A stretch of DNA of 8,211 nucleotides. Source: an uncultured delta proteobacterium (GTDB taxonomy: Bacteria > Myxococcota_A > Polyangia > Polyangiales > Polyangiaceae). The position numbers and the translations under genes were made by a program. Below the pieces are notes generated by a model. That model was not told the DNA's origin, did not search any database, and worked only from the letters and a program-made list of their open reading frames with translations. Shown here piece by piece: positions 1-6,646 of this stretch (the stretch's first letter is position 1; the number at the start of each line of letters is the position of its first letter). The stretch is from NCBI GenBank assembly GCA_903858055.1, contig CAIOHM010000334.1:1-8211 (forward strand). The letters run 5' to 3'.

Positions 1-512
1 GCGTTCTCGTCGGGCTTGACGAGCTTGAGCTTGCCCGCCTGGAGGCCGTTCACGAGGATCGATCCGTCGGGCGTGATCTCCGCCTTGCGCGCGTTCGGCG
101 GGACGATGATCGGGCCGCCACCCGCCGAGTTGTAGGGGTTGCCGTTCGTGTCGACGAGCGTGCCGTCCGCCGCGACGTTGATGGCTCCGCTGCGCGTGTA
201 GCGCTCGCCGCGCTCGGTGCGCACGGAGAAGAGCCCGTCGCCGCGGATCGCGCCGTCGAGCGGACGACCGGTGACGATCGTGGCGCCGCTGCGCGAGTCC
301 GTGCCCGTCTCGTCGATGTAGGTGTAGCGGAGGTCGCGCCCCTGCACGTTGCCCGGGAGGTTCGGGTTCTCTTTGCCGAGCATTTCACGGAAGATCGTGT
401 GCTCGGCACGGTAGCCGCGCGTGTCGACGTTCGCGGCGTTCGTGGCGGCGACGTCCATCGCCGTGAGGTTGGCGATGGCCCCGCTGGCGGCGGACCAAAT
501 GCCGCTGCTCAT
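1..512 (-). CDS. flgF: Flagellar basal-body rod protein FlgF (3' end outside window)
   Basis: This is an axial protein of the periplasmic rod; FlgF is known as a proximal rod subunit exported by the flagellar type III system. The visible 170 residues begin MSSGIWSAASGAIAN. Residues 1-35 are the flagellar rod N-terminal domain, with the hallmark pattern SGA...ATNAANVDTRGYRA, matching the family's NNLAN..T.G[FY]. Around residues 82-95 is GRPLDGAIRGDGLFSV, the conserved G.PLD.AI.GDG.F element of the FlgF/FlgG/FlgE group, followed by YTRSGAINVAADGTLV. The start is ATG at 512, overlapping the fliA stop in an ATGA, with GGAG six bases upstream. The frame stays open to position 1; the usual length is about 240-260 residues, so roughly a third is missing. 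FlgG is the main alternative. FlgF is preferred for the short N-terminal stretch and the position directly after fliA, where flgF-flgG commonly sits. Confidence 0.85.
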   Translation of the reverse strand, partial: MSSGIWSAASGAIANLTAMDVAATNAANVDTRGYRAEHTIFREMLGKENPNLPGNVQGRDLRYTYIDETGTDSRSGATIVTGRPLDGAIRGDGLFSVRTERGERYTRSGAINVAADGTLVDTNGNPYNSAGGGPIIVPPNARKAEITPDGSILVNGLQAGKLKLVKPDEN

Positions 513-1315
513 GGCACGCTCCGCAGGCGGAGGCGGTTGCGGCTCGAGGGCGGCCCGCTCTCGTCTTCGACGATGGCGCGGATGCGGTGGATCGCTTCGC
601 TGTGGAGCTGGCACACGCGCGACTCGGTCACCTCGAGCACGAGGCCGATCTCCTTCAGGTTCAGCTCCTCTTGGTAATAGAGGCCGATGACGAGCTTCAA
701 ACGATCGGGGAGGCTCTCGATTGCGTCGGCGATGCGCTCGATGAGCTGTCCGCGCGTGACGATGTGATCGGGTCCAGCGTCGGGCAGCGTCGAGGGCGCG
801 ACGAGGTCCGTGAGCTCGATGCGGGCCATGTCCGCTTGGGCCACGTCGCCGAGGAGCTGGCGGTAGGTCTCGAGTTCGAGGCCGAGCTCGCCCGCGATCT
901 CTTCTTCCTCCGGCGGGCGCCCGAGGCGCGCCGAAAGCGTCTTGATCGCCGAGGAGATTTGACGCGAGGCGCCGCGCAGCTTGCGCGACATCGGGTCGAG
1001 GCTGCGCAGGTAGTCGAGGATCGCGCCGCGAATACGGTGCGACGCGTACGCCTCGAACTGCTCTTCGTCCATCACCTCGGTGCGGCGGCGCAGGGCCTCC
1101 ACGAGACCGACCCAACCCGCGCCGAGAAGATCGTCGAGGGTCACTTCGGGCGGGAGCTTGCGCACGAGCCGCATCGTGATGCGACGCACGAGCGGCAGGT
1201 AGCGCTGGTAGGTGGGGTTCTGGCTCCCACCGCCGGTGCTCTCCGCGTTGCTCGGCCTGTCGCCGTTCGAGGGCGTGTCGTTACTCATCGTTCGTTTCGG
1301 TAACGCGTTCAGCAT
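509..1315 (-). CDS. fliA: Flagellar sigma factor FliA (sigma-28, FliA/WhiG family)
   Basis: RNA polymerase sigma factor expected to direct late flagellar genes such as flagellin and motor genes. It has 268 residues; enteric FliA has about 239. Region 2.1-2.2 spans about 38-78 (YLPLVRR, DLLGAGWVGLVEALRR). Regions 2.3-2.4 span about 84-112 (FEAYASHRIRGAILDYLRSL, DPMSR). Region 3 covers about 113-170 (LGRPPEEEEIAGEL). Region 4.2 covers about 201-247 (LPDRLKLVIGLYYQEELNLKEIG, then the recognition helix around ESRVCQLHSEAIHRIR). An extra N-terminal tail of about 34 Ser/Asn/Gly-rich residues precedes region 2. The start at 1315 is chosen because GGAG lies seven bases upstream and it overlaps the flhF stop in ATGCTGA. 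A second in-frame ATG at 1288 (MSNDTPS) has no comparable ribosome site but would also give a complete sigma factor. Its 3' end overlaps flgF by 4 nt. Confidence 0.95.
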   Translation of the reverse strand: MLNALPKRTMSNDTPSNGDRPSNAESTGGGSQNPTYQRYLPLVRRITMRLVRKLPPEVTLDDLLGAGWVGLVEALRRRTEVMDEEQFEAYASHRIRGAILDYLRSLDPMSRKLRGASRQISSAIKTLSARLGRPPEEEEIAGELGLELETYRQLLGDVAQADMARIELTDLVAPSTLPDAGPDHIVTRGQLIERIADAIESLPDRLKLVIGLYYQEELNLKEIGLVLEVTESRVCQLHSEAIHRIRAIVEDESGPPSSRNRLRLRSVP

Positions 1316-2517
1316 AACGAGGCTCCGGTGGCGAAGAGAGCGGCGATTGCACCTTCGGGGGTCGCGTCTTCGAGATCTTCGGGAACACGCGGTCCGTTCG
1401 AGAGGTAGGAGAGCGGGAGGCGGCCCGTGAGCACCGGGTGGAGGGCGCCGCCAATCTGATCGGTCTCGTCGAGCTTGGTGATGACCGTGCCCGTGAGATC
1501 GAGGCCGTCGAAGCTTGCAAGGAGGCGTTCTGCATCGCGCGCACGCATCGTCGCAGGAACCACCAGGAGGAGATCAACTTCCCGGCCATGAGCGGCCTTG
1601 AGGCACTCGGCGAGGCGCTCGAGCGAGCGGCGGTCGGCCGTGGAGCGGCTCGGCGTGTCGACGAAGATGATGTCGGCGTCTTGGCGCTTCAGCGCGGCGC
1701 GGAAGCCCGCCACGTCGTGGGCCACGTCGAAGGGCAGGCCCATGATTTCCGAGAAGCGGCGCATCTGCTCGACGGCGCCGACGCGGAAGCTGTCGAGCGT
1801 GACGACCGCCGAGGAGCGGCCGAGGTCGAAGGAAGCGCGCGCCGCGAGCTTCGCGAGGGTGGTCGTCTTGCCCGCGCCGGTCGGACCCACGCAGGCGATG
1901 ATGCGCTTGCCCGGCTTCTCGAGGAGGCCCGAGTGGACCGGGAGGTGCTCGCCGATGACTTCCTTGAGGAGCGTGCGCGCGGACTTGGGGTTCGCGGGGA
2001 TCGGGCCGTCGATGGCGTCACCGATGCGACGGGCCGCCTCGCCCTCGACACCGAGCGATGCGAGCATCTGGTTCACGCGGTCGCGGGGCTTCTGCGACGC
2101 CGAGAGGTTCTCGATCATCGTGCGGAGCTGGCGAATCTCCTGGTCGAGCGCCGAGAGCGGCTGGCGATCGTCCTTCGCGAAGCGGGGGGCCTTCATGCCC
2201 TCCATGGCCTTCAGGATGTCCGCGGCGCTCGTCTTCGGCTTCGCCATGTCTTTGGCGGCGAAGAGCGTCGACGTTTTGACACCCACCTGCTCGTCACGGA
2301 GCGCCGCGACGGACGCGAACGCGGGACGGACTTCCTCGCCGTAGCCGTCGTCGCTCGGGGGCGCCGCCTGAACCTCGACGAACTTGTGGCCGAGGCCGCC
2401 CGCGCGCCCGTTCGTGATGACCCGGGTCATGCCGATGATCGCGTTCGGACCAAACGCCGCGCGCACTTGCGAGAGCGCCTCGGCCATGTCTTTTCCGCGA
2501 AAGGATTCGTAGTTCAT
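1309..2517 (-). CDS. flhF: Flagellar biosynthesis GTPase FlhF (SRP-type)
   Basis: SRP-family GTPase that in other bacteria fixes the site and number of flagella at the membrane. It has 402 residues. Residues 1-50 form the conserved N-terminal segment (MNYESFRGKDMAEALSQVRA, AFGPNAII, VEVQAA). Residues 60-140 are a variable linker. The N domain covers about 145-205 and the G domain about 206-395. Motifs: P-loop GPTGAGKTTT at 211-220; LDSFRVGAVEQM at 241-252, the counterpart of the family's DTYRIGAVEQL; DTPSRS at 287-292 in the G3 position; TKLDETDQIGGAL at 347-359 for base recognition. The G3 element is odd, because SRP-type GTPases normally read DTAGR. The ATG at 2517 has GGAG six bases upstream and the N-terminus aligns with the family start. 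It lies 23 nt after flhA and overlaps fliA by 7 nt. No flhG follows. Confidence 0.95.
   Translation of the reverse strand: MNYESFRGKDMAEALSQVRAAFGPNAIIGMTRVITNGRAGGLGHKFVEVQAAPPSDDGYGEEVRPAFASVAALRDEQVGVKTSTLFAAKDMAKPKTSAADILKAMEGMKAPRFAKDDRQPLSALDQEIRQLRTMIENLSASQKPRDRVNQMLASLGVEGEAARRIGDAIDGPIPANPKSARTLLKEVIGEHLPVHSGLLEKPGKRIIACVGPTGAGKTTTLAKLAARASFDLGRSSAVVTLDSFRVGAVEQMRRFSEIMGLPFDVAHDVAGFRAALKRQDADIIFVDTPSRSTADRRSLERLAECLKAAHGREVDLLLVVPATMRARDAERLLASFDGLDLTGTVITKLDETDQIGGALHPVLTGRLPLSYLSNGPRVPEDLEDATPEGAIAALFATGASLC
1323..1326 (-). promoter_or_regulatory. Ribosome binding site of fliA, inside the flhF 3' end
   Basis: GGAG on the minus strand, seven bases before the ATG at 1315, lying within the last codons of flhF. 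It favours the upstream start over the ATG at 1288. With the ATGCTGA stop/start overlap, it suggests that fliA translation is coupled to flhF. Confidence 0.6.
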
Positions 2518-2523
2518 CGGGTT

Positions 2524-2527
2524 CTCC
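2524..2527 (-). promoter_or_regulatory. Ribosome binding site of flhF
   Basis: GGAG on the minus strand with a six-base spacer to the ATG at 2517, in the 23-nt gap between flhA and flhF. It supports MNYESF as the FlhF N-terminus rather than the internal Met at codon 11. Confidence 0.6.
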
Positions 2528-2540
2528 GGGATTCCAGTGC

Positions 2541-4670
2541 TCAGGAAGCCTGGTTCGTAACGGTTTCAATCGGGCGGATTTGCGTCTGGCCTTCGATTTC
2601 GCGGTACGAGATGACCGTGGTGTGCGGGGCGCGACGCTCTGCGAAAGCTCGGACGTATCGGCGAAGTTCAGGGCTGGTCACGAGCACCGGGGTTCGGCCT
2701 TGGTCGCGGACGCGTTGCACGCACGCTTCGAAGGAGGCCCCGATGCGTCGGACCTCATCGGGATCCAAAGCACCTCCCGTGCCAGCCGCGATGTCACGGA
2801 GCGAACGACGGAACGTGTCCTCGACCGAGGCCGACAGGACGATGGCGTGGATGGCGCCGTCCTCGCTCTTGGCGGCCGCAGTGATCTGGCGACCGAGGCG
2901 CGAGCGCACGAGCTCCGTGAGCTGCTCGGTGTCCTTGGTGGCACCGGAAACCTCGGCAATCGCCTCGAGAATCGAGCGCAGGTCGCGGATCGAGACGCCC
3001 TCGCGGAGGAGGTTGCGGAGGATCTTCTGCACGTCGCCGATGGGCAGCATCGCGGGCACGATGTCGTCGACGATCTTCGGGTTCGTGCGCGAGAAGACCT
3101 CGAGGAGGTGCTGGAGCTCGGCGCGGCCGAGGAGCTGATCCGCCAACTGCTTGGCGGTCTCGCCGAGGTGCGTGGCGATGACGGTGGCGTGATCGACCAC
3201 GGTGTAGCCAAGGGCCTCCGCGAGGTCGCGATCGCTCGGCTTGATCCAGCGCGCCGGCGCCGCGAAGACCGGGTCGCGGGTCTCCTCGCCGTCGATGTCC
3301 ATGTCGGGCGGGTTCGACGGGTTGGTCATCGCGAGGAGGAAGCCGGGCTTCAGCTCGACGCGGTTCACCTCGGTGCCGAGGAGCATGAAGCGGTACGCGT
3401 TCGACGACAGCATGAGGTTGTCGCGGATGCGCACCGGCGGGAGAATCACCCCGAAATCCAAGGCGAATTGCTTGCGAAGGTTCGCGATGCGATCGAGGAG
3501 CGTGCCGCCCATGCCCGCGTCGACCGCGGGGATGAGCTCGTAGCCGACCTCGAGCGCGAGCACGTCGAGCGGGAGCTCCTTCTCGATGTCTTCTGCGGTC
3601 GCCGAGCCCGAGGTCGTCGTCGGGGCCGAGCCCGCACCCGCACCGGAAGCGCCTGCGCCCGCACCGGAACCCGTGTCTTCCGCCGTGTGACGCTCGTCGT
3701 TCCAGTGGGTGTAGGCGTAGTAGCCGAGGCCGCCCGAGATGATGAGGAAGGGCGTCACCGGCATGCCGGGGATCAACATGAAGCACGCCACGACCACCGC
3801 GGTGAGGCCCACGGCCTTCGGGGTCCCGAACATCTGCTCGCGCAGCGCCGAGCCGATCTCCTGACCGGTCGCCGTGCGGGTCACGAACATACCCGCCGCC
3901 GTCGAGGTGAGGAGCGCGGGCACCTGGCTCACCAGCGCGTCGCCGACCGACAGAATGCTAAAGGTTTCGGCCGCTTGGCTGACGTCCATCCCCGCCACGA
4001 CGCCGCGGATGAGGCCGCCGATGAGGTTCACGACCGTGATGATGATGCCCGCGACCGCGTCGCCGGCGACGAACTTGGAGGCGCCGTCCATCGCGCCGAA
4101 GAAGTCGGCCTCGCGCTCGACCTCCTTGCGGCGCTTGCTCGCGACGTTCTGCGTGATCATGCCCGCCGAGAGCTCGGCGTCGATGGCCATTTGCTTGCCG
4201 GGCATCGCGTCGAGGGTGAAGCGCGCCGCGACCTCGGCGATGCGCCCCGCGCCCTTCGTGATGACCATGAAGTTGATGACCACGAGGATGATGAACACGA
4301 CGAGACCGATGACCACGTTGCCGCCAACGACGAAGCGGCCGAAGGTCTCGATGACGTGACCGGCGCTGCCAGAGCCCTCGTTGCCGTGGAGCAGGATGAG
4401 GCGAGTGCTGGTGACGTTGAGCGCGAGGCGGAGCAAGGTCGCGACGAGCACGACCGTCGGAAATGCGCTGAAGTCCAGCGGTTTCTCGATGAAGAGCGCG
4501 ATGAGGAAGACGCTCACCGAGATGGTCAGGCTCACCGCCAGGAGGAAGTCCAGGAGGAAGGCCGGGACCGGCATGACCATCATCAGCACCACGCCGATGA
4601 TGCCGAGCGGCACGAACAGCGGGAGGAGGGTCGCGAGGAGCGGCTTCGAGGGGGTGGCGGCGGTGCTCAC
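2541..4670 (-). CDS. flhA: Flagellar type III export protein FlhA
   Basis: Inner-membrane export component that couples ion flow to protein export; its cytoplasmic ring docks substrates and chaperones. It has 709 residues, a usual length. Hydrophobic segments fill about 10-325, with RLALNVTSTRLIL at 81-93. The cytoplasmic loop carries the FHIPEP signature at 143-166 (RIAEVAARFTLDAMPGKQ then MAIDAE). Residues R143, R150, D154 and D204 appear to match Salmonella R147, R154, D158 and D208 by spacing and context. The signature's last residue is Glu166, where Asp or Ala is usual. A Gly/Ala/Ser linker covers about 332-360. The C-terminal domain covers about 365-709 (PLDVLALEVGYELIP, GVILPPVRIRDN, LEVFSRTNPKIVDDI, PVLVTSPELRRYVR). 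The start is GTG; no in-frame start lies in the preceding 50 nt, and no clear ribosome site is seen. It lies 101 nt after flhB. Confidence 0.97.
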   Translation of the reverse strand: MSTAATPSKPLLATLLPLFVPLGIIGVVLMMVMPVPAFLLDFLLAVSLTISVSVFLIALFIEKPLDFSAFPTVVLVATLLRLALNVTSTRLILLHGNEGSGSAGHVIETFGRFVVGGNVVIGLVVFIILVVINFMVITKGAGRIAEVAARFTLDAMPGKQMAIDAELSAGMITQNVASKRRKEVEREADFFGAMDGASKFVAGDAVAGIIITVVNLIGGLIRGVVAGMDVSQAAETFSILSVGDALVSQVPALLTSTAAGMFVTRTATGQEIGSALREQMFGTPKAVGLTAVVVACFMLIPGMPVTPFLIISGGLGYYAYTHWNDERHTAEDTGSGAGAGASGAGAGSAPTTTSGSATAEDIEKELPLDVLALEVGYELIPAVDAGMGGTLLDRIANLRKQFALDFGVILPPVRIRDNLMLSSNAYRFMLLGTEVNRVELKPGFLLAMTNPSNPPDMDIDGEETRDPVFAAPARWIKPSDRDLAEALGYTVVDHATVIATHLGETAKQLADQLLGRAELQHLLEVFSRTNPKIVDDIVPAMLPIGDVQKILRNLLREGVSIRDLRSILEAIAEVSGATKDTEQLTELVRSRLGRQITAAAKSEDGAIHAIVLSASVEDTFRRSLRDIAAGTGGALDPDEVRRIGASFEACVQRVRDQGRTPVLVTSPELRRYVRAFAERRAPHTTVISYREIEGQTQIRPIETVTNQAS
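3627..3668 (-). repeat. 21-bp imperfect tandem duplication in the FlhA linker
   Basis: The minus strand encodes SGAGAGA followed by SGAGAGS (FlhA residues 335-348). At DNA level the plus-strand 12-mer cccgcaccggaa occurs at 3637-3648 and again at 3658-3669, a 21-bp (seven-codon) period. The repeat is in frame and lies in the flexible linker between the membrane and cytoplasmic domains of FlhA. Confidence 0.7.
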
Positions 4671-4771
4671 GCCCCGTAGGTTGCGAAGATCAGGCCAGCG
4701 GGGCCAACGTTTTGGCGCTCAGGATTTTCTGGGCTCCTGGCTCTCGCATGCGCGTGGCGGCGCGCACGACG
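4671..4771 (-). other. Intergenic gap between flhB and flhA
   Basis: At 101 nt this is the largest non-coding stretch in an otherwise overlapping gene series. It contains a hairpin (4697-4719), a weak sigma-54-like element (4682-4697) and a 19-codon open frame with no ribosome site. No run of T follows the hairpin, so it does not look like an intrinsic terminator. No clear sigma-70 or sigma-28 promoter was seen. Confidence 0.6.
4697..4719 (-). other. Hairpin in the flhB-flhA gap
   Basis: On the minus strand, AGCGCCAA pairs with TTGG and CGCT around an AACG loop, leaving a CCC bulge on the 3' side. This gives eight base pairs in two blocks. The inner 14-mer GCCAAAACGTTGGC is a perfect 5-bp stem with a tetraloop. 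There is no T-tract, so it is not a standard terminator. Possible roles are an RNA-processing or stability element ahead of flhA, or nothing. Confidence 0.4.
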
Positions 4772-5869
4772 TCAACGGCCTGACACCCCCGCGCGGGCAC
4801 TTCCGGAAGCGCCCGCCATGCGCCCCTTGAGGCGGTAGACGTAGGCGAGGATTTCCGCGACCGGCGAGAAGAACTCCTGCGTGATGGGCTTGCCGACCTT
4901 GACCTTGGCCGCGAGGCCGCGCGCGAGGGGCTTGTTCTCGAGGATGGGGATGCCGTGCTCGCGGGCAATTTTGCGGATGTGCATCGCGATCTCGTCGTAG
5001 CCCTTCGCCACGACGATCGGGATCCCGTCCGCCGGGCGGTAGCGGATGGCGATCGCGATGTGGGTCGGGTTCGTCACGATGACGTCCGCCGACTTGACCA
5101 TCTTCGAGATCGCCTTGCGGATGCGCTCCCGTCCACGCTGCTTGATCTGCCCCTTCATGCGCGGATCGCCTTCGTTGGACTTGTGCTCCTCCTTGACCTC
5201 TTGCTTGGTCATGCGGAGGGCCTTGTTCACGCGGAAGCGCGAGATGTAATAGTCCGCAACGACGAGCACCACGAAGGCCACGACCGCGCGCGAGGCAATG
5301 CGCGTGACCGCGTCGAGGATCTCCTCGGTGACGTGGTCGAAGCCCGCGCGCGCGGCCCGCACGATGCGCGGGTACGCGTCGCGCGCGACGCCGTAGGTAA
5401 GCCAGCCGATCACGACGACACGGCCGATCTGCGTCGTCAGCTCGGGAAGGCGCGCGAAGGGGTTCAGCACGTTCCCGATGTTCTTGAAGAGGTTCAAGCG
5501 CTCGAGCTTGAACTCGAGGCGACCGAAGTTCAGCTCGAAGCCGGACTGGGCGATGCCTGTCGCGAGCGAGGCGACGAGCCCGGCGAACATGATCGGGGCG
5601 CAGAGCATGAGCAGCAGCGCCGACGATCGCAGGACGATCTGCATGCCGTCGCCACGCGTGAGCGCGTAGGTGTCACGGAAGCATCCGATCGCGAAGAGCC
5701 GGAGTTGCTCGAAGCCTGCGGCGCCAAAGATGAGCACGAGCAAGAAGACGCTCGCGAGCGCCGCGATGCCGCCCGCGTCCGCGACCTTCGCGAACTGACC
5801 CTCTTCGTGCGCCTGCTCCCGCCGTTTGGGGGTGGCTTCCTCTGTTCTACTTTCCTCGTCTTCGGCCAC
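4772..5869 (-). CDS. flhB: Flagellar export switch protein FlhB
   Basis: Inner-membrane export-gate protein that switches substrate class from rod/hook to filament after self-cleavage. It has 365 residues, within the normal range. The N-terminus is charged and family-typical (SRTEEATPKRREQA at 7-20). Four hydrophobic segments lie at about 34-54, 80-105, 147-165 and 190-210. A basic linker (NKALRMTKQEVKEEHK at 215-230) leads to the C-terminal domain. The autocleavage tetrad NPTH is at residues 267-270 (DNA 5060-5071), close to Salmonella 269-272. The family-typical end AEILAYVYRLKGR is at 338-350, followed by a 15-residue Gly/Ala/Ser tail. The start is GTG at 5869, 3 nt after the fliR stop, with AGAGG six bases upstream. 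Cleavage looks intact, since all four motif residues are present. Confidence 0.97.
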   Translation of the reverse strand: MAEDEESRTEEATPKRREQAHEEGQFAKVADAGGIAALASVFLLVLIFGAAGFEQLRLFAIGCFRDTYALTRGDGMQIVLRSSALLLMLCAPIMFAGLVASLATGIAQSGFELNFGRLEFKLERLNLFKNIGNVLNPFARLPELTTQIGRVVVIGWLTYGVARDAYPRIVRAARAGFDHVTEEILDAVTRIASRAVVAFVVLVVADYYISRFRVNKALRMTKQEVKEEHKSNEGDPRMKGQIKQRGRERIRKAISKMVKSADVIVTNPTHIAIAIRYRPADGIPIVVAKGYDEIAMHIRKIAREHGIPILENKPLARGLAAKVKVGKPITQEFFSPVAEILAYVYRLKGRMAGASGSARAGVSGR

Positions 5870-5872
5870 GCG

Positions 5873-6646
5873 TCACCTCTCGAGGAGCCGAGTGAAGAGG
5901 TTGTCGAAGTGGGACCCGAGTAGGCCGAGATCGCGAACCCAGTCGAACGCCATGTCGGAGACGGCGTCGAAGAGCACGGTGGCGCCGAGCGAGATCGTGA
6001 CGGCGAAGCCCACGGAGAAGATCTGGAGCGGCGGCGCCGCCCGCGCGATGAACGCGAGGCCAACCTGGGCCACGATGATGCTCGCCACCACGGGGAGCGC
6101 CATCTGGACGCCGCTGACGATGACCGCGGTGGTGAGCTCGCGGAAGAAGGGCCCTACTTGGGTGATGGCGGCCACGCGCCCCGCCGGCAGCACCGCGTAG
6201 GAATCGAAGAGGCCCATGAGGACCACCCGATGCAAACCCACGCCCAACGCGATGAGCATGAACGCGTTGCGTACGAGCTGACCGACGGCGCTCTCGGAGA
6301 CCTGCATCTTCGGGTCGAAGAGCGGCGCGGCGTTGAGCCCCATGCTCGTCGTGATGAGGTCGTTCGCGATCTCGATCGTGCCGACCATGCAGCGCACCAC
6401 GAAGCCCATCGCGACGCCGACGATCACCTCCGTGGGCACCGTGAGCATGATGTACGACGCGTTCGCGAAGCGCTCGATCGGATGCACCCCGTGGACCGCG
6501 ATGGTCAAAATCGCCACGATCGCCGCGCGAACCCGCGTGGGCGCGTAGGTCCACGGGAGCGGCGAGAAGAATACGAGCCCCGCGATGCGGAGCGACTCGA
6601 GCATCAGGTAGACGACCTCGCGCTCGACGCCCAAGAGCGGATTCAC
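5873..6646 (-). CDS. fliR: Flagellar export-gate protein FliR
   Basis: Inner-membrane subunit that completes the FliP5-FliQ4-FliR1 export channel. It has 257 residues, a typical length, and is strongly hydrophobic throughout. Recognisable elements are SPLPWTYAPTRVRAAI at 28-43, PTEVIVGVAMGFVVR at 71-85, NAFMLIALGVGLHR at 127-140 and the conserved ARAAPPLQIFSVGF at 201-214, before the last transmembrane segment. The start is GTG at 6646, overlapping the fliQ stop as GTGA, with AAGG seven bases upstream. FliR and FlhB are separate proteins here; fusions of the two are known in some lineages. Confidence 0.95.
   Translation of the reverse strand: MNPLLGVEREVVYLMLESLRIAGLVFFSPLPWTYAPTRVRAAIVAILTIAVHGVHPIERFANASYIMLTVPTEVIVGVAMGFVVRCMVGTIEIANDLITTSMGLNAAPLFDPKMQVSESAVGQLVRNAFMLIALGVGLHRVVLMGLFDSYAVLPAGRVAAITQVGPFFRELTTAVIVSGVQMALPVVASIIVAQVGLAFIARAAPPLQIFSVGFAVTISLGATVLFDAVSDMAFDWVRDLGLLGSHFDNLFTRLLER
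5876..5880 (-). promoter_or_regulatory. Ribosome binding site of flhB, next to the fliR stop
   Basis: AGAGG (AGAGGTGA in context) on the minus strand, six bases before the GTG at 5869 and abutting the fliR TGA. It decides the GTG start for flhB and implies coupling to fliR translation. Confidence 0.6.

Noticed and set aside
1438..3138. 566-codon plus-strand open frame across flhF and the flhA 3' end
   Set aside because: It runs antisense to two well-recognised genes and their junction, and its composition is Arg/Ala/Glu/Asp-biased low complexity. It is a GC-rich shadow.
2580..4679. 699-codon open frame on the plus strand opposite flhA
   Set aside because: Its protein is dominated by Arg, Asp, His, Glu and Ala with no recognisable domain, as expected from the antisense of a GC-rich gene. 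FlhA on the other strand is unmistakable.
4697..4719. Intrinsic terminator between flhB and flhA
   Set aside because: The stem is short and bulged and no T-run follows. flhA downstream belongs to the same functional set, so termination here is not supported.
4690..4968. Minus-strand frame overlapping the flhB 3' end, considered as a frameshifted flhB extension
   Set aside because: FlhB already ends in the family-typical AYVYRLKGR plus a short tail, so no extension is missing. The alternative frame is Arg/Ser-rich noise until the last 19 codons.
4955..5923. 322-codon plus-strand open frame opposite flhB and the end of fliR
   Set aside because: Highly charged Asp/Arg/Glu/His composition with no domain. 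It is antisense to FlhB, whose motifs are complete.
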